DNA of 64,000 nucleotides from Pseudoalteromonas sp. HM-SA03 (GTDB lineage Bacteria > Pseudomonadota > Gammaproteobacteria > Enterobacterales > Alteromonadaceae), in the NCBI RefSeq assembly GCF_002289345.1, contig NZ_NSDG01000065.1, positions 27,747-91,746 of the forward strand, in the 5' to 3' direction. The notes below the pieces were generated by a model, which worked only from the letters and a program-made list of their open reading frames with translations, was not told the DNA's origin and did not search any database. Shown here piece after piece: positions 8,740 to 18,384 of the stretch (position 1 is the first letter of the stretch; each line of letters opens with the position of its first letter). The position numbers and the translations under genes are program-made.

Positions 8740-9822
8740 ATGGATCAACATAACTCGATTGACTTGGATAAAATTTGGCAATCTCTCTCAACCGCGATTT
8801 TAGTGCTCGATCAAAATTTAATGGTCCACTATGCCAACTATAGCAGTAGTGAACTACTGGGACTCAGCACTAAACGCCTTGTCGGACTGGCGATTGATAG
8901 TGTGTTTAATCATCATCATATAGACCTGCCACGGCTCTCTAAATACGTGCTACAAGATGGCGTAGACTGCCAGCAACACAGAGTAGACGTGGTATTCGTA
9001 GATAATCGTGTTGCGACACTAAGTCTGCATGCCAGACGAGTTTACCTTGCAGACAAGGCGTATATTTTAGTGGAATGTCGCCGTGTTGATGATGCCCTGC
9101 GTTATGACCAAGCATCCAATCAAATGCACCAATTTCAGGCAGCTCGAAACCTCATTCGCGGTCTTGCTCATGAAATAAAAAATCCACTTGGTGGGATCCG
9201 CGGTGCGGCTCAATTATTGCAATACGAAACTGATCAACAAGAACGGGAAGAATGTGCCACGCTCATTATTGAGCAAGCAGATAGATTGCGCGAATTGGTA
9301 GATAGATTGCTTGGACCCAATCAGTTACCACAAAAAGAGCCGTGTAATATCCATCAGGCGTTAGAATCGGTGATTAAGTTAACCACCTTGGAGCGCGATG
9401 CGGATATCACCTTGGTAAAAGATTATGATCCCAGTATTCCGGCCATCGTGATAGATCAAGCCAAAATTCAGCAGGTTCTGCTGAATATGCTGCGCAATGC
9501 TCAACAAGCACTACAACATGACGGTACGATCACCATAACAACGCGCATTAAACACCGTCTTCATCATGGTGAGCGACTATTGAAAAAAGCTTTACTCATC
9601 CGTATCAGCGACAACGGTCCGGGGATCGCCGATGAGGTAAAAGAGACATTGTTCTTTCCGATGATCACGAATAAAGAAGGAGGCTCTGGACTTGGGCTCT
9701 CTATCGCACAAACTTTGGTAGAGCAACACCAAGGATTTATCGAATGCGATAGTTGGCCAGGACACACTGAGTTCAGTATCTACCTTCCCTTTGACAACAC
9801 CGAAACAGGAAACGTGCAATGA
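8740..9822 (+). CDS. glnL: Nitrogen regulation sensor kinase NtrB
   Basis: Cytosolic two-component kinase that phosphorylates NtrC when nitrogen is low and is switched by the PII protein. An N-terminal PAS domain (about residues 10-110) is followed by the H-box GLAHEIKNPLGGIRGAAQLL (about 143-162), then the N-box (LLNMLRNAQQAL), G1 (SDNGPGI) and G2 (GSGLGLSIAQ). The length of 360 aa is normal. The stop codon overlaps the ntrC start by 4 bp, so the two are translationally coupled. Expression is probably limited by the NtrC site just upstream. Confidence 0.97.
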   Translation: MDQHNSIDLDKIWQSLSTAILVLDQNLMVHYANYSSSELLGLSTKRLVGLAIDSVFNHHHIDLPRLSKYVLQDGVDCQQHRVDVVFVDNRVATLSLHARRVYLADKAYILVECRRVDDALRYDQASNQMHQFQAARNLIRGLAHEIKNPLGGIRGAAQLLQYETDQQEREECATLIIEQADRLRELVDRLLGPNQLPQKEPCNIHQALESVIKLTTLERDADITLVKDYDPSIPAIVIDQAKIQQVLLNMLRNAQQALQHDGTITITTRIKHRLHHGERLLKKALLIRISDNGPGIADEVKETLFFPMITNKEGGSGLGLSIAQTLVEQHQGFIECDSWPGHTEFSIYLPFDNTETGNVQ

Positions 9823-11216
9823 AATCAGTTTGGTTAGTCGATGATGACGCTTCAATCCGATTTGTTTTAGAAAAGGCATTAAAGCGAGCTGAGTTTGAAA
9901 CCGAGAGCTTCGCCAGTGGTCAAGATGTATTGACCGCGCTTGAATATGAGCAACCCGCAGTGCTGATCTCAGATGTACGTATGCCAGGTATCGATGGCAT
10001 GGCCTTGTTAGATAAAATTGCAGGGCTCTACCCAAACTTGCCGGTGATCATTATGACCGCGCACTCGGACTTGGATTCTGCGGTCAACGCATTTAAAAAA
10101 GGGGCGTTTGAATATCTCGCCAAACCTTTCGACTTAAACGAGGCCGTTTCCCTTGTGCAACGTGCATTTCGTGCAGGCCAGCAAACTAAAAAGCAAAAGC
10201 GCCAAAGTGAAAAAGCCAATAGCCCCGACATTATTGGTGAAGCCCCAGCGATGCAGGAAGTGTTCCGCGCCATAGGTAAACTTTCCGCGTCAAGCATGAG
10301 TGTATTGATTAACGGCGAATCAGGCACGGGTAAAGAGCTTGTGGCAGGCGCGCTGCACAATCACAGCCCGCGCAAAGACGCTTCTTTTATCGCGCTCAAT
10401 ATGGCCGCCATTCCCAAAGATCTCGTCGAGTCTGAGTTGTTCGGCCATGAAAAAGGCGCTTTTACTGGCGCTGACAGCATGCGCCGTGGCCGCTTTGAGC
10501 AAGCCGATGGCGGCACCCTATTTTTAGATGAAATCGGTGATATGCCACTGGACGTGCAGACTCGGCTATTGCGCGTACTCGCCGATGGTGAGTTTTATCG
10601 GGTTGGTGGCCACAACAGTGTGAAAGTCGATGTCCGTATCGTCGCGGCTACCCATCAAGACTTAGAGACACTGGTCAAGCAAGGTAAATTCCGTGAAGAC
10701 TTGTTTCACCGCCTCAATGTCGTCAGGTTAAAACTTCCAGCCTTACGTGAACGCCCTGAAGATATCGCCGCCCTGTGCGATCACTTTCTTGCAAAAAGCG
10801 CCAAAGAGCTAAAAGCCGAGCCAAAAATCATCTCCAAACATGCTCTGCAAAAAATGCAAGCGTATCATTGGCCTGGCAACGTTAGACAATTGGAAAACAC
10901 CTGCCGTTGGTTAACGGTAATGGCGCCGGGCGAGCTTGTCACCCCAGCGGATCTGCCCGAAGAGCTAGAAAAACCACAACAGATTGACGCCTTAGAGCAT
11001 GGCAATTGGCTGGACGCATTCCAAACTTGGTTAGACTCAGAGTTACGTAAAGGAAAAGACCATATTTGGCCCGATGTACAGGCACAATTAGAAACACGGC
11101 TGATCAAATCCGCACTCAATGCCTGCCATGGCCATAAACAAGATGCGGCATTAAAGATAGGTTGGGGACGCAATACATTGACCAGAAAGCTAAAAGAACG
11201 CAATATTCAAGAATAA
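9819..11216 (+). CDS. glnG: Nitrogen regulation response regulator NtrC
   Basis: Sigma-54 activator of glnA and other nitrogen genes. The receiver domain (residues 1-120) has the acidic pair DDD near residue 8, the phospho-acceptor Asp in ISDVRMPG near 52 and Lys in LAKPFD near 103. The AAA+ domain (about 140-370) has Walker A GESGTGKE, the sigma-54-contacting GAFTGAD loop and Walker B TLFLDEIGDM. A Fis-type helix-turn-helix is at the C-terminus (ALKIGWGRNTLTRKLKE). The 465-aa length is typical. Its binding sites are visible upstream of glnA and ntrB. Confidence 0.98.
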   Translation: MKSVWLVDDDASIRFVLEKALKRAEFETESFASGQDVLTALEYEQPAVLISDVRMPGIDGMALLDKIAGLYPNLPVIIMTAHSDLDSAVNAFKKGAFEYLAKPFDLNEAVSLVQRAFRAGQQTKKQKRQSEKANSPDIIGEAPAMQEVFRAIGKLSASSMSVLINGESGTGKELVAGALHNHSPRKDASFIALNMAAIPKDLVESELFGHEKGAFTGADSMRRGRFEQADGGTLFLDEIGDMPLDVQTRLLRVLADGEFYRVGGHNSVKVDVRIVAATHQDLETLVKQGKFREDLFHRLNVVRLKLPALRERPEDIAALCDHFLAKSAKELKAEPKIISKHALQKMQAYHWPGNVRQLENTCRWLTVMAPGELVTPADLPEELEKPQQIDALEHGNWLDAFQTWLDSELRKGKDHIWPDVQAQLETRLIKSALNACHGHKQDAALKIGWGRNTLTRKLKERNIQE

Positions 11217-11238
11217 GTTTGATTTGCGAATAGTTTGC

Positions 11239-11700
11239 ATGAAGTTACTTGAAAATGTCCCACTGTTTAAACAACTAGAGATCATCAATCGCTTAGCGTT
11301 TTTTAAAGAGTTTACGCTTGCCGAGCGCCAGGTATTGCTTGAGTCTTTTGGTCACTTATATCTGGTGCAACAAGAGCGTCATGCTTTCAAACGCTTTGAA
11401 AAAGACAATCGCCTGTATATTGTATTAAGCGGTGAGTTTTTGATTTTTAAACAAGATGCGGCCCATGATTTAGGTAAAGTTGGTCCTGGAGAGTTTTTAG
11501 GTGAAGGTGCATTTATCACTAACCGAGAACGCAGCACTAGCGCACAAGCGTTAAAAGACAGCATCATCTTGGCGATAACCCCAGATGCATTAACACGCTT
11601 GCCCAATGTGATCCGGGAAAAAATCAAAGATAAGCTTATTGAAGGTATGAGCCATCGCATTGCTAAGCTCAATGCATTTATTGAAGGTGTAACTGACTAA
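11239..11700 (+). CDS. Cyclic nucleotide-binding-domain protein without DNA-binding domain
   Basis: About 153 aa forming one Crp-like beta-barrel domain: FAF/FTL-type entry helix, YIVLSGEFLIFK strand, then GPGEFLGEGAFITNRERST, which resembles the phosphate-binding cassette of cAMP/cGMP-binding domains (Gly-Glu and Arg-Ser-Thr). No helix-turn-helix follows; the chain ends after the C-helix. It may be a ligand-sensing regulatory subunit or a degenerate member. The ATG at 11239 is preferred over the TTG at 11224. It starts 22 bp after ntrC and may be cotranscribed, but no functional link to nitrogen control is known to me. Confidence 0.75.
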   Translation: MKLLENVPLFKQLEIINRLAFFKEFTLAERQVLLESFGHLYLVQQERHAFKRFEKDNRLYIVLSGEFLIFKQDAAHDLGKVGPGEFLGEGAFITNRERSTSAQALKDSIILAITPDALTRLPNVIREKIKDKLIEGMSHRIAKLNAFIEGVTD

Positions 11701-12022
11701 GTAAAGTAGCCCAAGCAAAACATAAAAGAATGGCACTACACCAAAGCAGCTTGTCTTGCCCGCTGTGATTTGTAATCCACTTTGACTTTGAAATGACATA
11801 CTGAATAAGCATCATCAGCGGGATAGTAAAGCAGATAAATCCGTAAAAGAGATAACTTAGTGTTGCCGTCCACCAAAAGTGTGGACTCGTTAAGTCCGTT
11901 TCATTGACCATACCAACCATGGGGACAGGAAACTGATATACATAAATAAATATCAGTGATAGAAGCCAACAAAACAGAGGAATAATAGTAATTCGTATCA
12001 CGCCACCAGTAGTCCTTTCCAC
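11678..12022 (-). CDS. Small integral membrane protein, unrecognised
   Basis: About 114 aa with three predicted transmembrane helices (about residues 8-30, 50-78 and 92-110). The GTG start at 12022 has GGAGG five bases upstream, which supports it as a real gene despite the lack of a recognised family. Its last 23 bp overlap the end of the convergent cyclic-nucleotide-binding-domain gene. No catalytic or binding motif is visible. Confidence 0.6.
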   Translation of the reverse strand: MERTTGGVIRITIIPLFCWLLSLIFIYVYQFPVPMVGMVNETDLTSPHFWWTATLSYLFYGFICFTIPLMMLIQYVISKSKWITNHSGQDKLLWCSAILLCFAWATLLSQLHLQ

Positions 12023-12127
12023 AATTTCCTCCAGCTAATGTAATACATATAATTAAAGTATACTATTAAAAAGCTGTATCGAAACAGAAGTAAAGTTACA
12101 AGAGAACCTGATTGTTGCGAGAAGAAA

Positions 12128-12145
12128 TGGGAGCCGTAGCTCCCA
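12128..12145 (-). terminator. Hairpin after the aminotransferase gene
   Basis: Arms TGGGAGC and GCTCCCA with a 4-nt loop, 8 nt past the stop codon on the minus strand. The T-tract is interrupted (TTTCTTC). The stem sequence is nearly the same as the hairpin at 38324-38348. Confidence 0.6.
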
Positions 12146-12152
12146 CTTTTTA

Positions 12153-13388
12153 TTATGCTAATAGCTCACTGAATGCATCAAACAAGCTATCTAGTTCTTC
12201 TATGGTGTTGTAATGCATACAACCGATGCGAACAACCCCACCTTTATCCATCACCCCTAGCTGCTCGCAAAGCCCTTGGGCGTAGAAATTGCCATCCCAT
12301 ACGCACATGTGCTTTTTACCTAAGAATTCCGACACGGTACGTGGCTCGATGCCATCAAATGTCAAAGCAAACGTTGGTGTACGCTCAGCGAGTCGCTCAC
12401 GTGACTCGATACCAAAAAGTTTAATCTTTTTAAACTCGGCTAAACGCGTTAAAAAGTGCTGGCTAAGCTGCATCTCATGCGCTTTTGTGCGTGCAAACGC
12501 CTCAACCAGTTTCTCACGACGTGGGGTATCTGTACTCATTTCGCTAAGTGAAGCAATGTAGTCAATCGCCGCAACCACACCCGCTAGCCCTTCGAAACTC
12601 TGCGTACCAGTTTCCCAGCGGCCTGGGATAATGTCTTTTGCGGGCTCCACCTTATAAGGAGTAAAACCTTCTAAATGCTCACGCTTACCATAAACAATGC
12701 CCACATGCGGACCAAAGAACTTATAAGCAGAGCACGCAAGGAAGTCGCAATCCAAACCTTGTACATCGATTAGCTCATGAGGTGCATAATGCACAGCATC
12801 AACATATACCAATGCACCAACTTGGTGCGCAAGCTCCACAATGCGCTTGATGTCGTTGATTGAGCCCGTTGTATTCGATGCATACGTCACCGCAACTAAC
12901 TTAGTCTTGGCATTTAGTAGTGATTCAAAATGCGCAAGATCAAGCGTGCAATCGGTTTCATTAATACGCACCGCATGTACCGTCGCACCTTTATCTTCGG
13001 CAGCTTGACGCCATGAAGAAACGTTTGAATAGTGATCGGCATTGGTCACAATAACTTCATCACCTGCTTGCCATTCGCGAGATAGCGCACGGCTAAAGCT
13101 AAAGGTTAAGCTAGTCATGTTGGCACCAAATACAATTTGATCTGCACTTGGCGCATTGAGTAAGTCCGCAACCGCTTGGCGCGCTTCACTCATCAAACTG
13201 ACGGTCTTATCGCTCGAGAAAAATGCACCACCTAAGTTAGAGTTAAAATAACCAAGGTAAGCAGACATCGCGCTCAACACAGATTGCGGGACTTGAGAGC
13301 CACCCGGACCATCAAGGAAAATTGGCGCGGCTCCACCAATACTTTGCATAAGCGCAGGGAACTGACGACGCACTTGATTTAAATCCAT
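12153..13388 (-). CDS. Cysteine desulfurase-like class V aminotransferase (VC1184 subfamily)
   Basis: PLP enzyme of the SufS/CsdA fold. Visible features: the N-terminal block FLDGPGGSQVP, the cofactor-binding DAVHYAPH (about residues 195-202), and the Schiff-base Lys in CSAYKFFGPH (about 220). The length of 411 aa fits the cysteine desulfurase-like subfamily, whose substrate is not established; true desulfurase activity should not be assumed. GAGGG precedes the ATG. It is transcribed 9 bp behind a 2OG-Fe(II) dioxygenase, which suggests the two act on the same amino acid or its derivative. Confidence 0.85.
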   Translation of the reverse strand: MDLNQVRRQFPALMQSIGGAAPIFLDGPGGSQVPQSVLSAMSAYLGYFNSNLGGAFFSSDKTVSLMSEARQAVADLLNAPSADQIVFGANMTSLTFSFSRALSREWQAGDEVIVTNADHYSNVSSWRQAAEDKGATVHAVRINETDCTLDLAHFESLLNAKTKLVAVTYASNTTGSINDIKRIVELAHQVGALVYVDAVHYAPHELIDVQGLDCDFLACSAYKFFGPHVGIVYGKREHLEGFTPYKVEPAKDIIPGRWETGTQSFEGLAGVVAAIDYIASLSEMSTDTPRREKLVEAFARTKAHEMQLSQHFLTRLAEFKKIKLFGIESRERLAERTPTFALTFDGIEPRTVSEFLGKKHMCVWDGNFYAQGLCEQLGVMDKGGVVRIGCMHYNTIEELDSLFDAFSELLA

Positions 13389-13397
13389 ACTACCCTC

Positions 13398-14030
13398 TTA
13401 GGCTGTAAATACGAAGCAGTCTAGGTAACCGACTTGCTCGGCATCTAGCTTGTTCATCGGTGTTGCGTTATGCCACACTTCACGGTCATTCACCAGTGCA
13501 AATAAACCATCTTTGATTTCCATTTTGAAACAGGGCTCAGCTTCTTTGTGCTCATAAACCAATAGCTCGCCACCAGCAATATTTTCGTGAGAAACACCGC
13601 AGACACAGACATGGTCAAAGCCATCTTGGTGCACACCTTCTGGCGCAGGAGGGGTATCGCTTTCAATCGCTAACATGCGAAACTGATGAACTTCTATGCT
13701 GGTATCGTCTGCAATTCCTGTCATGGCTTTGAATTCAGCAAGCATATGCTTAAAGCCATCGGTGTTTAACATGTCCAGCTCAAGGTTTTCGTAAACACGC
13801 TCAATATTACCTTGGAAAGTATTAATTGAATCGTCTTGAACGAAAGCCTTAGTCGGCTGCAATGTCACATCACCGCCAGTGAATTTAATCACTGAATAGC
13901 GGCGCTTTCTGAATGCACCATCGGCATAAGGGTTATCTGGAAGTTGATTGAAAAAAGGCTTAACTGCGTCGATATGTGACTGCGGCAAAAAGCGTAGTTG
14001 TAATAAATTCTGGTTGTTTACTGTTGTCAT
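13398..14030 (-). CDS. 2OG-Fe(II) dioxygenase family protein (PF10014 type)
   Basis: Non-heme iron dioxygenase of about 210 aa, of the family that includes bacterial free-amino-acid hydroxylases such as L-isoleucine dioxygenase. The metal ligands are visible as HQDGFDH (His-x-Asp, about residue 150) and the distal His in VWHNATPM (about 190). Start MTTVNNQ is preferred, with GAGAGG just upstream; an ATG five codons earlier is possible. It is the first gene of a two-gene operon with the class V aminotransferase. A free amino acid is the likely substrate, by family resemblance only. Confidence 0.8.
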   Translation of the reverse strand: MTTVNNQNLLQLRFLPQSHIDAVKPFFNQLPDNPYADGAFRKRRYSVIKFTGGDVTLQPTKAFVQDDSINTFQGNIERVYENLELDMLNTDGFKHMLAEFKAMTGIADDTSIEVHQFRMLAIESDTPPAPEGVHQDGFDHVCVCGVSHENIAGGELLVYEHKEAEPCFKMEIKDGLFALVNDREVWHNATPMNKLDAEQVGYLDCFVFTA

Positions 14031-14221
14031 GATCCTCTCGCCCATTGATGAGAATTTGCCGACAATTCTAATAAAACCAGAGAAAATTACTGTTTAAAAA
14101 AACGGGATTTTAACAAGTAAAACGCAATAAAAACCCAGTTATAGCCACTTTAATAGATTACTTATCTAGGTTTAAAATAATGCTTGATAACACCATTTAA
14201 GATGGGCGTTTTATGTGCATA

Positions 14222-14249
14222 AAAAAAGCCAGCATGCGCTGGCTTTTTT
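14222..14249 (-). terminator. Rho-independent terminator of acnB
   Basis: AAAAAGCCAGC and GCTGGCTTTTT arms around a 4-nt loop, 27 bp after the acnB stop. The symmetric A and T runs would let it work in both directions. Confidence 0.9.
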
Positions 14250-14275
14250 CTTTCAATGTATTCTAGAGCGAGTAA

Positions 14276-16873
14276 TTAAACCGCTTGTTGAATGATCACT
14301 GAGTCTGCCTTTTTAGTGTACTGAGGCATCTTATGGAAGTTCAAGTAACGGTAAGTGTCCGCAGCCGTTGCATTGATCTTCTCTGCATACTCTTGATATT
14401 CAGCAGGCGTTGGTAGTTTACCAAGAATAGCAGCTACCGCTGCAAGCTCTGCTGATGCAAGGAATACGTTTGCACCTGTACCTAAACGGTTAGGGAAGTT
14501 ACGAGTCGAGGTAGAAACAACCGTTGCTTTATCAGCAACACGTGCCTGGTTACCCATACATAGTGAACATCCAGGAGTTTCGATACGTGCACCTACACGA
14601 CCGTAAATGCCGTAGTAACCTTCGTCAGTTAACTGATCGCGGTCCATCTTCGTTGGTGGAGCAACCCATAGTTGCGTTGGTAGACGACCACCGAAATTAT
14701 CCAGTAGTTTACCAGCTGCACGGAAGTGACCGATGTTAGTCATACAAGAGCCGATGAATACTTCGTCGATCTTCTCACCAGTTACCGCTGAAAGTAGACG
14801 AGCGTCATCAGGGTCATTTGGTGCACAAAGGATTGGCTCTTTGATATCAGCAAGATCAATCTCAATGGTGTGCGCGTATTCTGCATCCGCGTCAGCAGTC
14901 ATTAGCTCAGGATTCGCTAACCACTCTTCCATCTTAGTGATACGACGCTCAATGGTACGTACATCACCATAGCCTTCAGAGATCATCCACTTAAGCATCA
15001 CGATATTAGAGTTTAGGTACTCTTCGATAGACGCTTGTGAAAGCTTAACAGTACAACCTGCCGCACTACGCTCTGCAGATGCGTCAGATAGTTCAAACGC
15101 TTGCTCAACCGTTAAATGCTCAACACCTTCGATTTCAAGGATACGGCCAGAGAATTCGTTGATCTTACCTTTTTTCTCAACCGTCAATAGACCTTGCTGG
15201 ATTGCATAGTAAGGGATAGCATGTACTAGGTCACGTAATGTGATACCCGGCTGCATTTCACCTTTAAAACGAACAAGGATTGACTCAGGCATATCCAACG
15301 GCATTACACCCGTTGCAGCTGCGAATGCTACTGCACCTGAACCTGCTGGGAATGAAATACCTAGTGGGAAACGAGTATGCGAGTCACCACCTGTACCTAC
15401 TGTATCTGGAAGTAGCATACGGTTTAGCCATGAGTGGATAACACCGTCACCAGGGCGTAGCGATACACCGCCACGGTTCATGATGAAATCAGGAAGTGTG
15501 TGGTGTGTGTTTACATCGATTGGCTTAGGATAAGCTGAGGTATGGCAGAATGACTGCATTGTAAGGTCAGCTGAGAAGCCAAGACAAGCAAGATCTTTAA
15601 GCTCATCACGCGTCATTGGACCCGTAGTATCCTGAGAACCAACTGTTGTCATTGTTGGCTCACAGTATTGACCTGGGCGTACGCCTGTCATGTTACATGC
15701 TTTACCAACCATCTTCTGTGCAAGCGTAAAGCCTTTACCAGAATCAGCCACTAACTTAGGCTTACGGAAGATATCTTCAGCTTCTAGACCTAGTGAAGCA
15801 CGAGCTTTATCAGTTAGACCACGACCGATGATCAGTGGAATACGACCGCCAGCACGCACTTCATCAAGAATTACGTCTGATTTCAGTGAGAACGTTGAGA
15901 TAACTTCGTCAGTACCGTGACGCTTAACTACACCTTCATAAGGGAAGATGTCGATTTGGTCGCCCATGTTTAGTTCGTCAACTGGAAGCTCAATCGGTAG
16001 TGCACCAGAATCTTCCATGGTGTTGAAGAAGATAGGCGCAATCTTGCCACCTAGACACACACCGCCAACGCGCTTGTTTGGTACGAATGGAATGTCATCA
16101 CCCATGAACCAAAGTACGGAGTTAGTTGCAGATTTACGAGATGAGCCTGTACCAACAACGTCACCTACGTACGCTAGAGGTAAACCTTTACCATTAAGCG
16201 CTTCCAGTTGTGCAATTGGACCTACTTCACCTGGCTTATCAGGGTTGATACCGTCACGCTCGTTTTTAAGCATAGCCAGTGCGTGTAATGGGATATCTGG
16301 ACGAGACCAAGCATCTGGTGCTGGAGACAAGTCATCTGTATTTGTCTCACCCGTTACTTTGAATACAGTCACTGAAATCTTGTCTGCAACGGCTGGCTTC
16401 TCAAGGAACCATTCTGCATTTGCCCATGACTCAATCACTTGCTTAGCAAACTCGTTGCCTGCTTTTGCTTTTTCTTCTACATCGTAGAATGCGTCAAACA
16501 TCAGTAGTGTATGAGATAAACCCTTAGCAACGATAGGTGCAAGTGCTGCGTCATCTAGTAGGTCGATCATAGGCGCGATGTTATAACCACCTAGCATAGT
16601 GCCAAGTAGTTCAGCTGCATATTCTTTTGAAATAAGTGGAGATTCAGCTTCGCCTTTCGCTACTGCAGCCAAAAAGCCTGCTTTTACGTAAGCAGCATCA
16701 TCTACACCTGGCGGTACACGGTTGATAAATAGATCAACGATGAACTCTTCTTCACCTGCAGGTGGAGTTTTTAGTAATTCGATAAGGTCAGCAGTTTGCT
16801 GCGCGTCTAACGGCTTAGGCACTATACCTTGCGCGGCACGCTCTTCTACGTGTTTACGATATTCTTGAAGCAC
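14276..16873 (-). CDS. acnB: Bifunctional aconitate hydratase B
   Basis: TCA-cycle enzyme interconverting citrate and isocitrate, also acting on 2-methyl-cis-aconitate. The N-terminus [17 protein letters not shown] and the 865-aa length match AcnB. The HEAT-like region comes first, then the swivel domain, then the catalytic domains with the [4Fe-4S] ligands seen in CxxC form near GCSLCMGNQ (about residue 770) and a third Cys in FIGSCMTN (about 709). The GTG start has GAGGG 8 bp upstream. It is monocistronic between two terminators. A 15-bp palindrome about 155 bp upstream may be an operator. Confidence 0.97.
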   Translation of the reverse strand: MLQEYRKHVEERAAQGIVPKPLDAQQTADLIELLKTPPAGEEEFIVDLFINRVPPGVDDAAYVKAGFLAAVAKGEAESPLISKEYAAELLGTMLGGYNIAPMIDLLDDAALAPIVAKGLSHTLLMFDAFYDVEEKAKAGNEFAKQVIESWANAEWFLEKPAVADKISVTVFKVTGETNTDDLSPAPDAWSRPDIPLHALAMLKNERDGINPDKPGEVGPIAQLEALNGKGLPLAYVGDVVGTGSSRKSATNSVLWFMGDDIPFVPNKRVGGVCLGGKIAPIFFNTMEDSGALPIELPVDELNMGDQIDIFPYEGVVKRHGTDEVISTFSLKSDVILDEVRAGGRIPLIIGRGLTDKARASLGLEAEDIFRKPKLVADSGKGFTLAQKMVGKACNMTGVRPGQYCEPTMTTVGSQDTTGPMTRDELKDLACLGFSADLTMQSFCHTSAYPKPIDVNTHHTLPDFIMNRGGVSLRPGDGVIHSWLNRMLLPDTVGTGGDSHTRFPLGISFPAGSGAVAFAAATGVMPLDMPESILVRFKGEMQPGITLRDLVHAIPYYAIQQGLLTVEKKGKINEFSGRILEIEGVEHLTVEQAFELSDASAERSAAGCTVKLSQASIEEYLNSNIVMLKWMISEGYGDVRTIERRITKMEEWLANPELMTADADAEYAHTIEIDLADIKEPILCAPNDPDDARLLSAVTGEKIDEVFIGSCMTNIGHFRAAGKLLDNFGGRLPTQLWVAPPTKMDRDQLTDEGYYGIYGRVGARIETPGCSLCMGNQARVADKATVVSTSTRNFPNRLGTGANVFLASAELAAVAAILGKLPTPAEYQEYAEKINATAADTYRYLNFHKMPQYTKKADSVIIQQAV

Positions 16874-17026
16874 AATATTGCCCTCTTGGTGACGTGGACA
16901 GACAAGTAAATGATCTGGCTGCGATTATTGATGCAATCGGCTGAACCATTCCCTTGACCATAAAATATAATGAACAATTATAAGGTCTTTGAGTATAGAT
17001 GAAAATCTTGCATGCGATACCTCGCC

Positions 17027-17041
17027 TTATAGTCACTATAA
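17027..17041. promoter_or_regulatory. Perfect 15-bp palindrome upstream of acnB
   Basis: TTATAGT-C-ACTATAA, a 7-1-7 perfect dyad about 155 bp before the acnB start in the otherwise empty 16874-17139 interval. The central C spacer and size suit a dimeric transcription factor such as a GntR-type regulator. No matching regulator is encoded nearby. Nothing else was recognised in this interval apart from AT-rich promoter-like sequence. Confidence 0.5.
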
Positions 17042-17139
17042 ATACAATGAATAAGCATATCGAAACAAGTATATTTTGATGAATATTAGTCAAACGAGAA
17101 TCATTTTAATTTTGCGAAAAGGTACTATCAATTGGATCA

Positions 17140-17165
17140 AAAAAGGCTCCTGAAGGAGCCTTTTT
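17140..17165 (-). terminator. Rho-independent terminator of the OmpA-family gene
   Basis: AAAAAGGCTCC and GGAGCCTTTTT with a TGAA loop, ending 18 bp after the stop codon; symmetric A and T runs. Confidence 0.92.
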
Positions 17166-17183
17166 GCATAAGTTAAGTAAAAA

Positions 17184-18233
17184 TTAACGCTTAACTTTTA
17201 CTTTCTCTTTAGAAGAAACGTGCGCTTCTACGCGACGGTTTTCAGCATGCGCTTCAAGCGTATTTGCTGGGTTTTTCAAACGCTCTTCACCGTAACCAAC
17301 CGTGGTAATACGCATTGAATCAATACCCATATCAACGAGTTTTTCAGCAACGTTCTTCGCACGATGCTCAGAAAGCTTCTGGTTGTAATCCGCATCACCT
17401 ACAGCTGACGCGTGACCTTCAATCACTACATCTGCATTTTTGTGTTCTTTTAAGAACTTAGCAACCGCGTTGATATCATCAACATATTGCTGTGAGAAAG
17501 AAGCATCGTCATGCGGGAAGCGGACTAGTAAGCTTACTTTGTCTTCTTTAGTTTCGTACAAAGTACAGCCAGACGCATCAACAGCATCCGTCATTGGTGT
17601 GTTAGCACATCTGTCTTCGCTATCCACAACACCATCTTTGTCACTGTCTTGCGGTGCTTCAGCAACTACAGGAGCTGGAGCTGGCGCAACCTCTTCCGAT
17701 TTACCTGCACTACCGAACGAGTAGTTGATACCGATTTTACCACCAACATCAGTAAAACCTGCTTCTAAGCCTTGGTAAACTGCCGCTTCAGCATTCACGA
17801 ACAAGTGATCGGTGAAGTAATGACGAACACCGGCACCTACGTTAGCAAAAGTGTTATCTGAAATTACGTCTAGATTCATCTTTTTGATACCCACCAGACC
17901 ATAGAATGGACCACCATCAAAGTGATACAAACCGTCGATACCGTAACGCTCTGCATCTAGTGAACCATTGCTGATCCCACCAAGGTCAAAGTCCATATCT
18001 GCATACTCAAGACGACCACTCCAAAACTTGTCAAAGCGGTAGCCAATTTCAGCACCCCAACCTGTAGAATCTTCTACGTCTAGGCCAGCCATATCACGGT
18101 GATTCTGCCAATCAGCATCATAGTAATCACCAAACACACCAAGATATACGCCTTCAGTAGGCTCTGTGGTATTTGCATTTGCATTGGCTGTCACTGCCAT
18201 CGCAACTAGTAAGCTCAAAGTTTTAATTTTCAT
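17184..18233 (-). CDS. OmpA-family outer membrane protein
   Basis: Outer-membrane porin-like structural protein anchoring the envelope to peptidoglycan. Signal peptide (cleavage near NANAN), an eight-strand-type OmpA beta-barrel (about residues 25-175), a Pro/Ala linker, a calcium-binding thrombospondin type 3-like repeat (DSDKDGVVDSEDRC) and a C-terminal OmpA peptidoglycan-binding domain (about 230-340) with the conserved EGHASAVGDADYN and LSEHRAKNVAEKL blocks. The second of two tandem ATGs is preferred because AAGGA abuts the first. It is probably monocistronic. Confidence 0.93.
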   Translation of the reverse strand: MKIKTLSLLVAMAVTANANANTTEPTEGVYLGVFGDYYDADWQNHRDMAGLDVEDSTGWGAEIGYRFDKFWSGRLEYADMDFDLGGISNGSLDAERYGIDGLYHFDGGPFYGLVGIKKMNLDVISDNTFANVGAGVRHYFTDHLFVNAEAAVYQGLEAGFTDVGGKIGINYSFGSAGKSEEVAPAPAPVVAEAPQDSDKDGVVDSEDRCANTPMTDAVDASGCTLYETKEDKVSLLVRFPHDDASFSQQYVDDINAVAKFLKEHKNADVVIEGHASAVGDADYNQKLSEHRAKNVAEKLVDMGIDSMRITTVGYGEERLKNPANTLEAHAENRRVEAHVSSKEKVKVKR

Positions 18234-18384
18234 CATTCCTTCCCATCTCTGTTAGTGTACGCATTGAGTATCGACTCGGATAGTCTATCAGAAAATGCGT
18301 CTACCGATTACGTTGCATAGATAATATTAGCTCGTCTATTAATGTTTACTTAACGTTACATAAGGAATTTTTGCTATTTATGAA

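Noticed and set aside
12153-13388. Naming this gene sufS or iscS
   Set aside because: It belongs to a divergent desulfurase-like subfamily and no suf or isc genes surround it.
14051-14069. Inverted repeat AGAATT-N7-AATTCT before the dioxygenase gene as an operator
   Set aside because: AT-rich 6-bp arms in an AT-rich gap are likely by chance and nothing else supports it.
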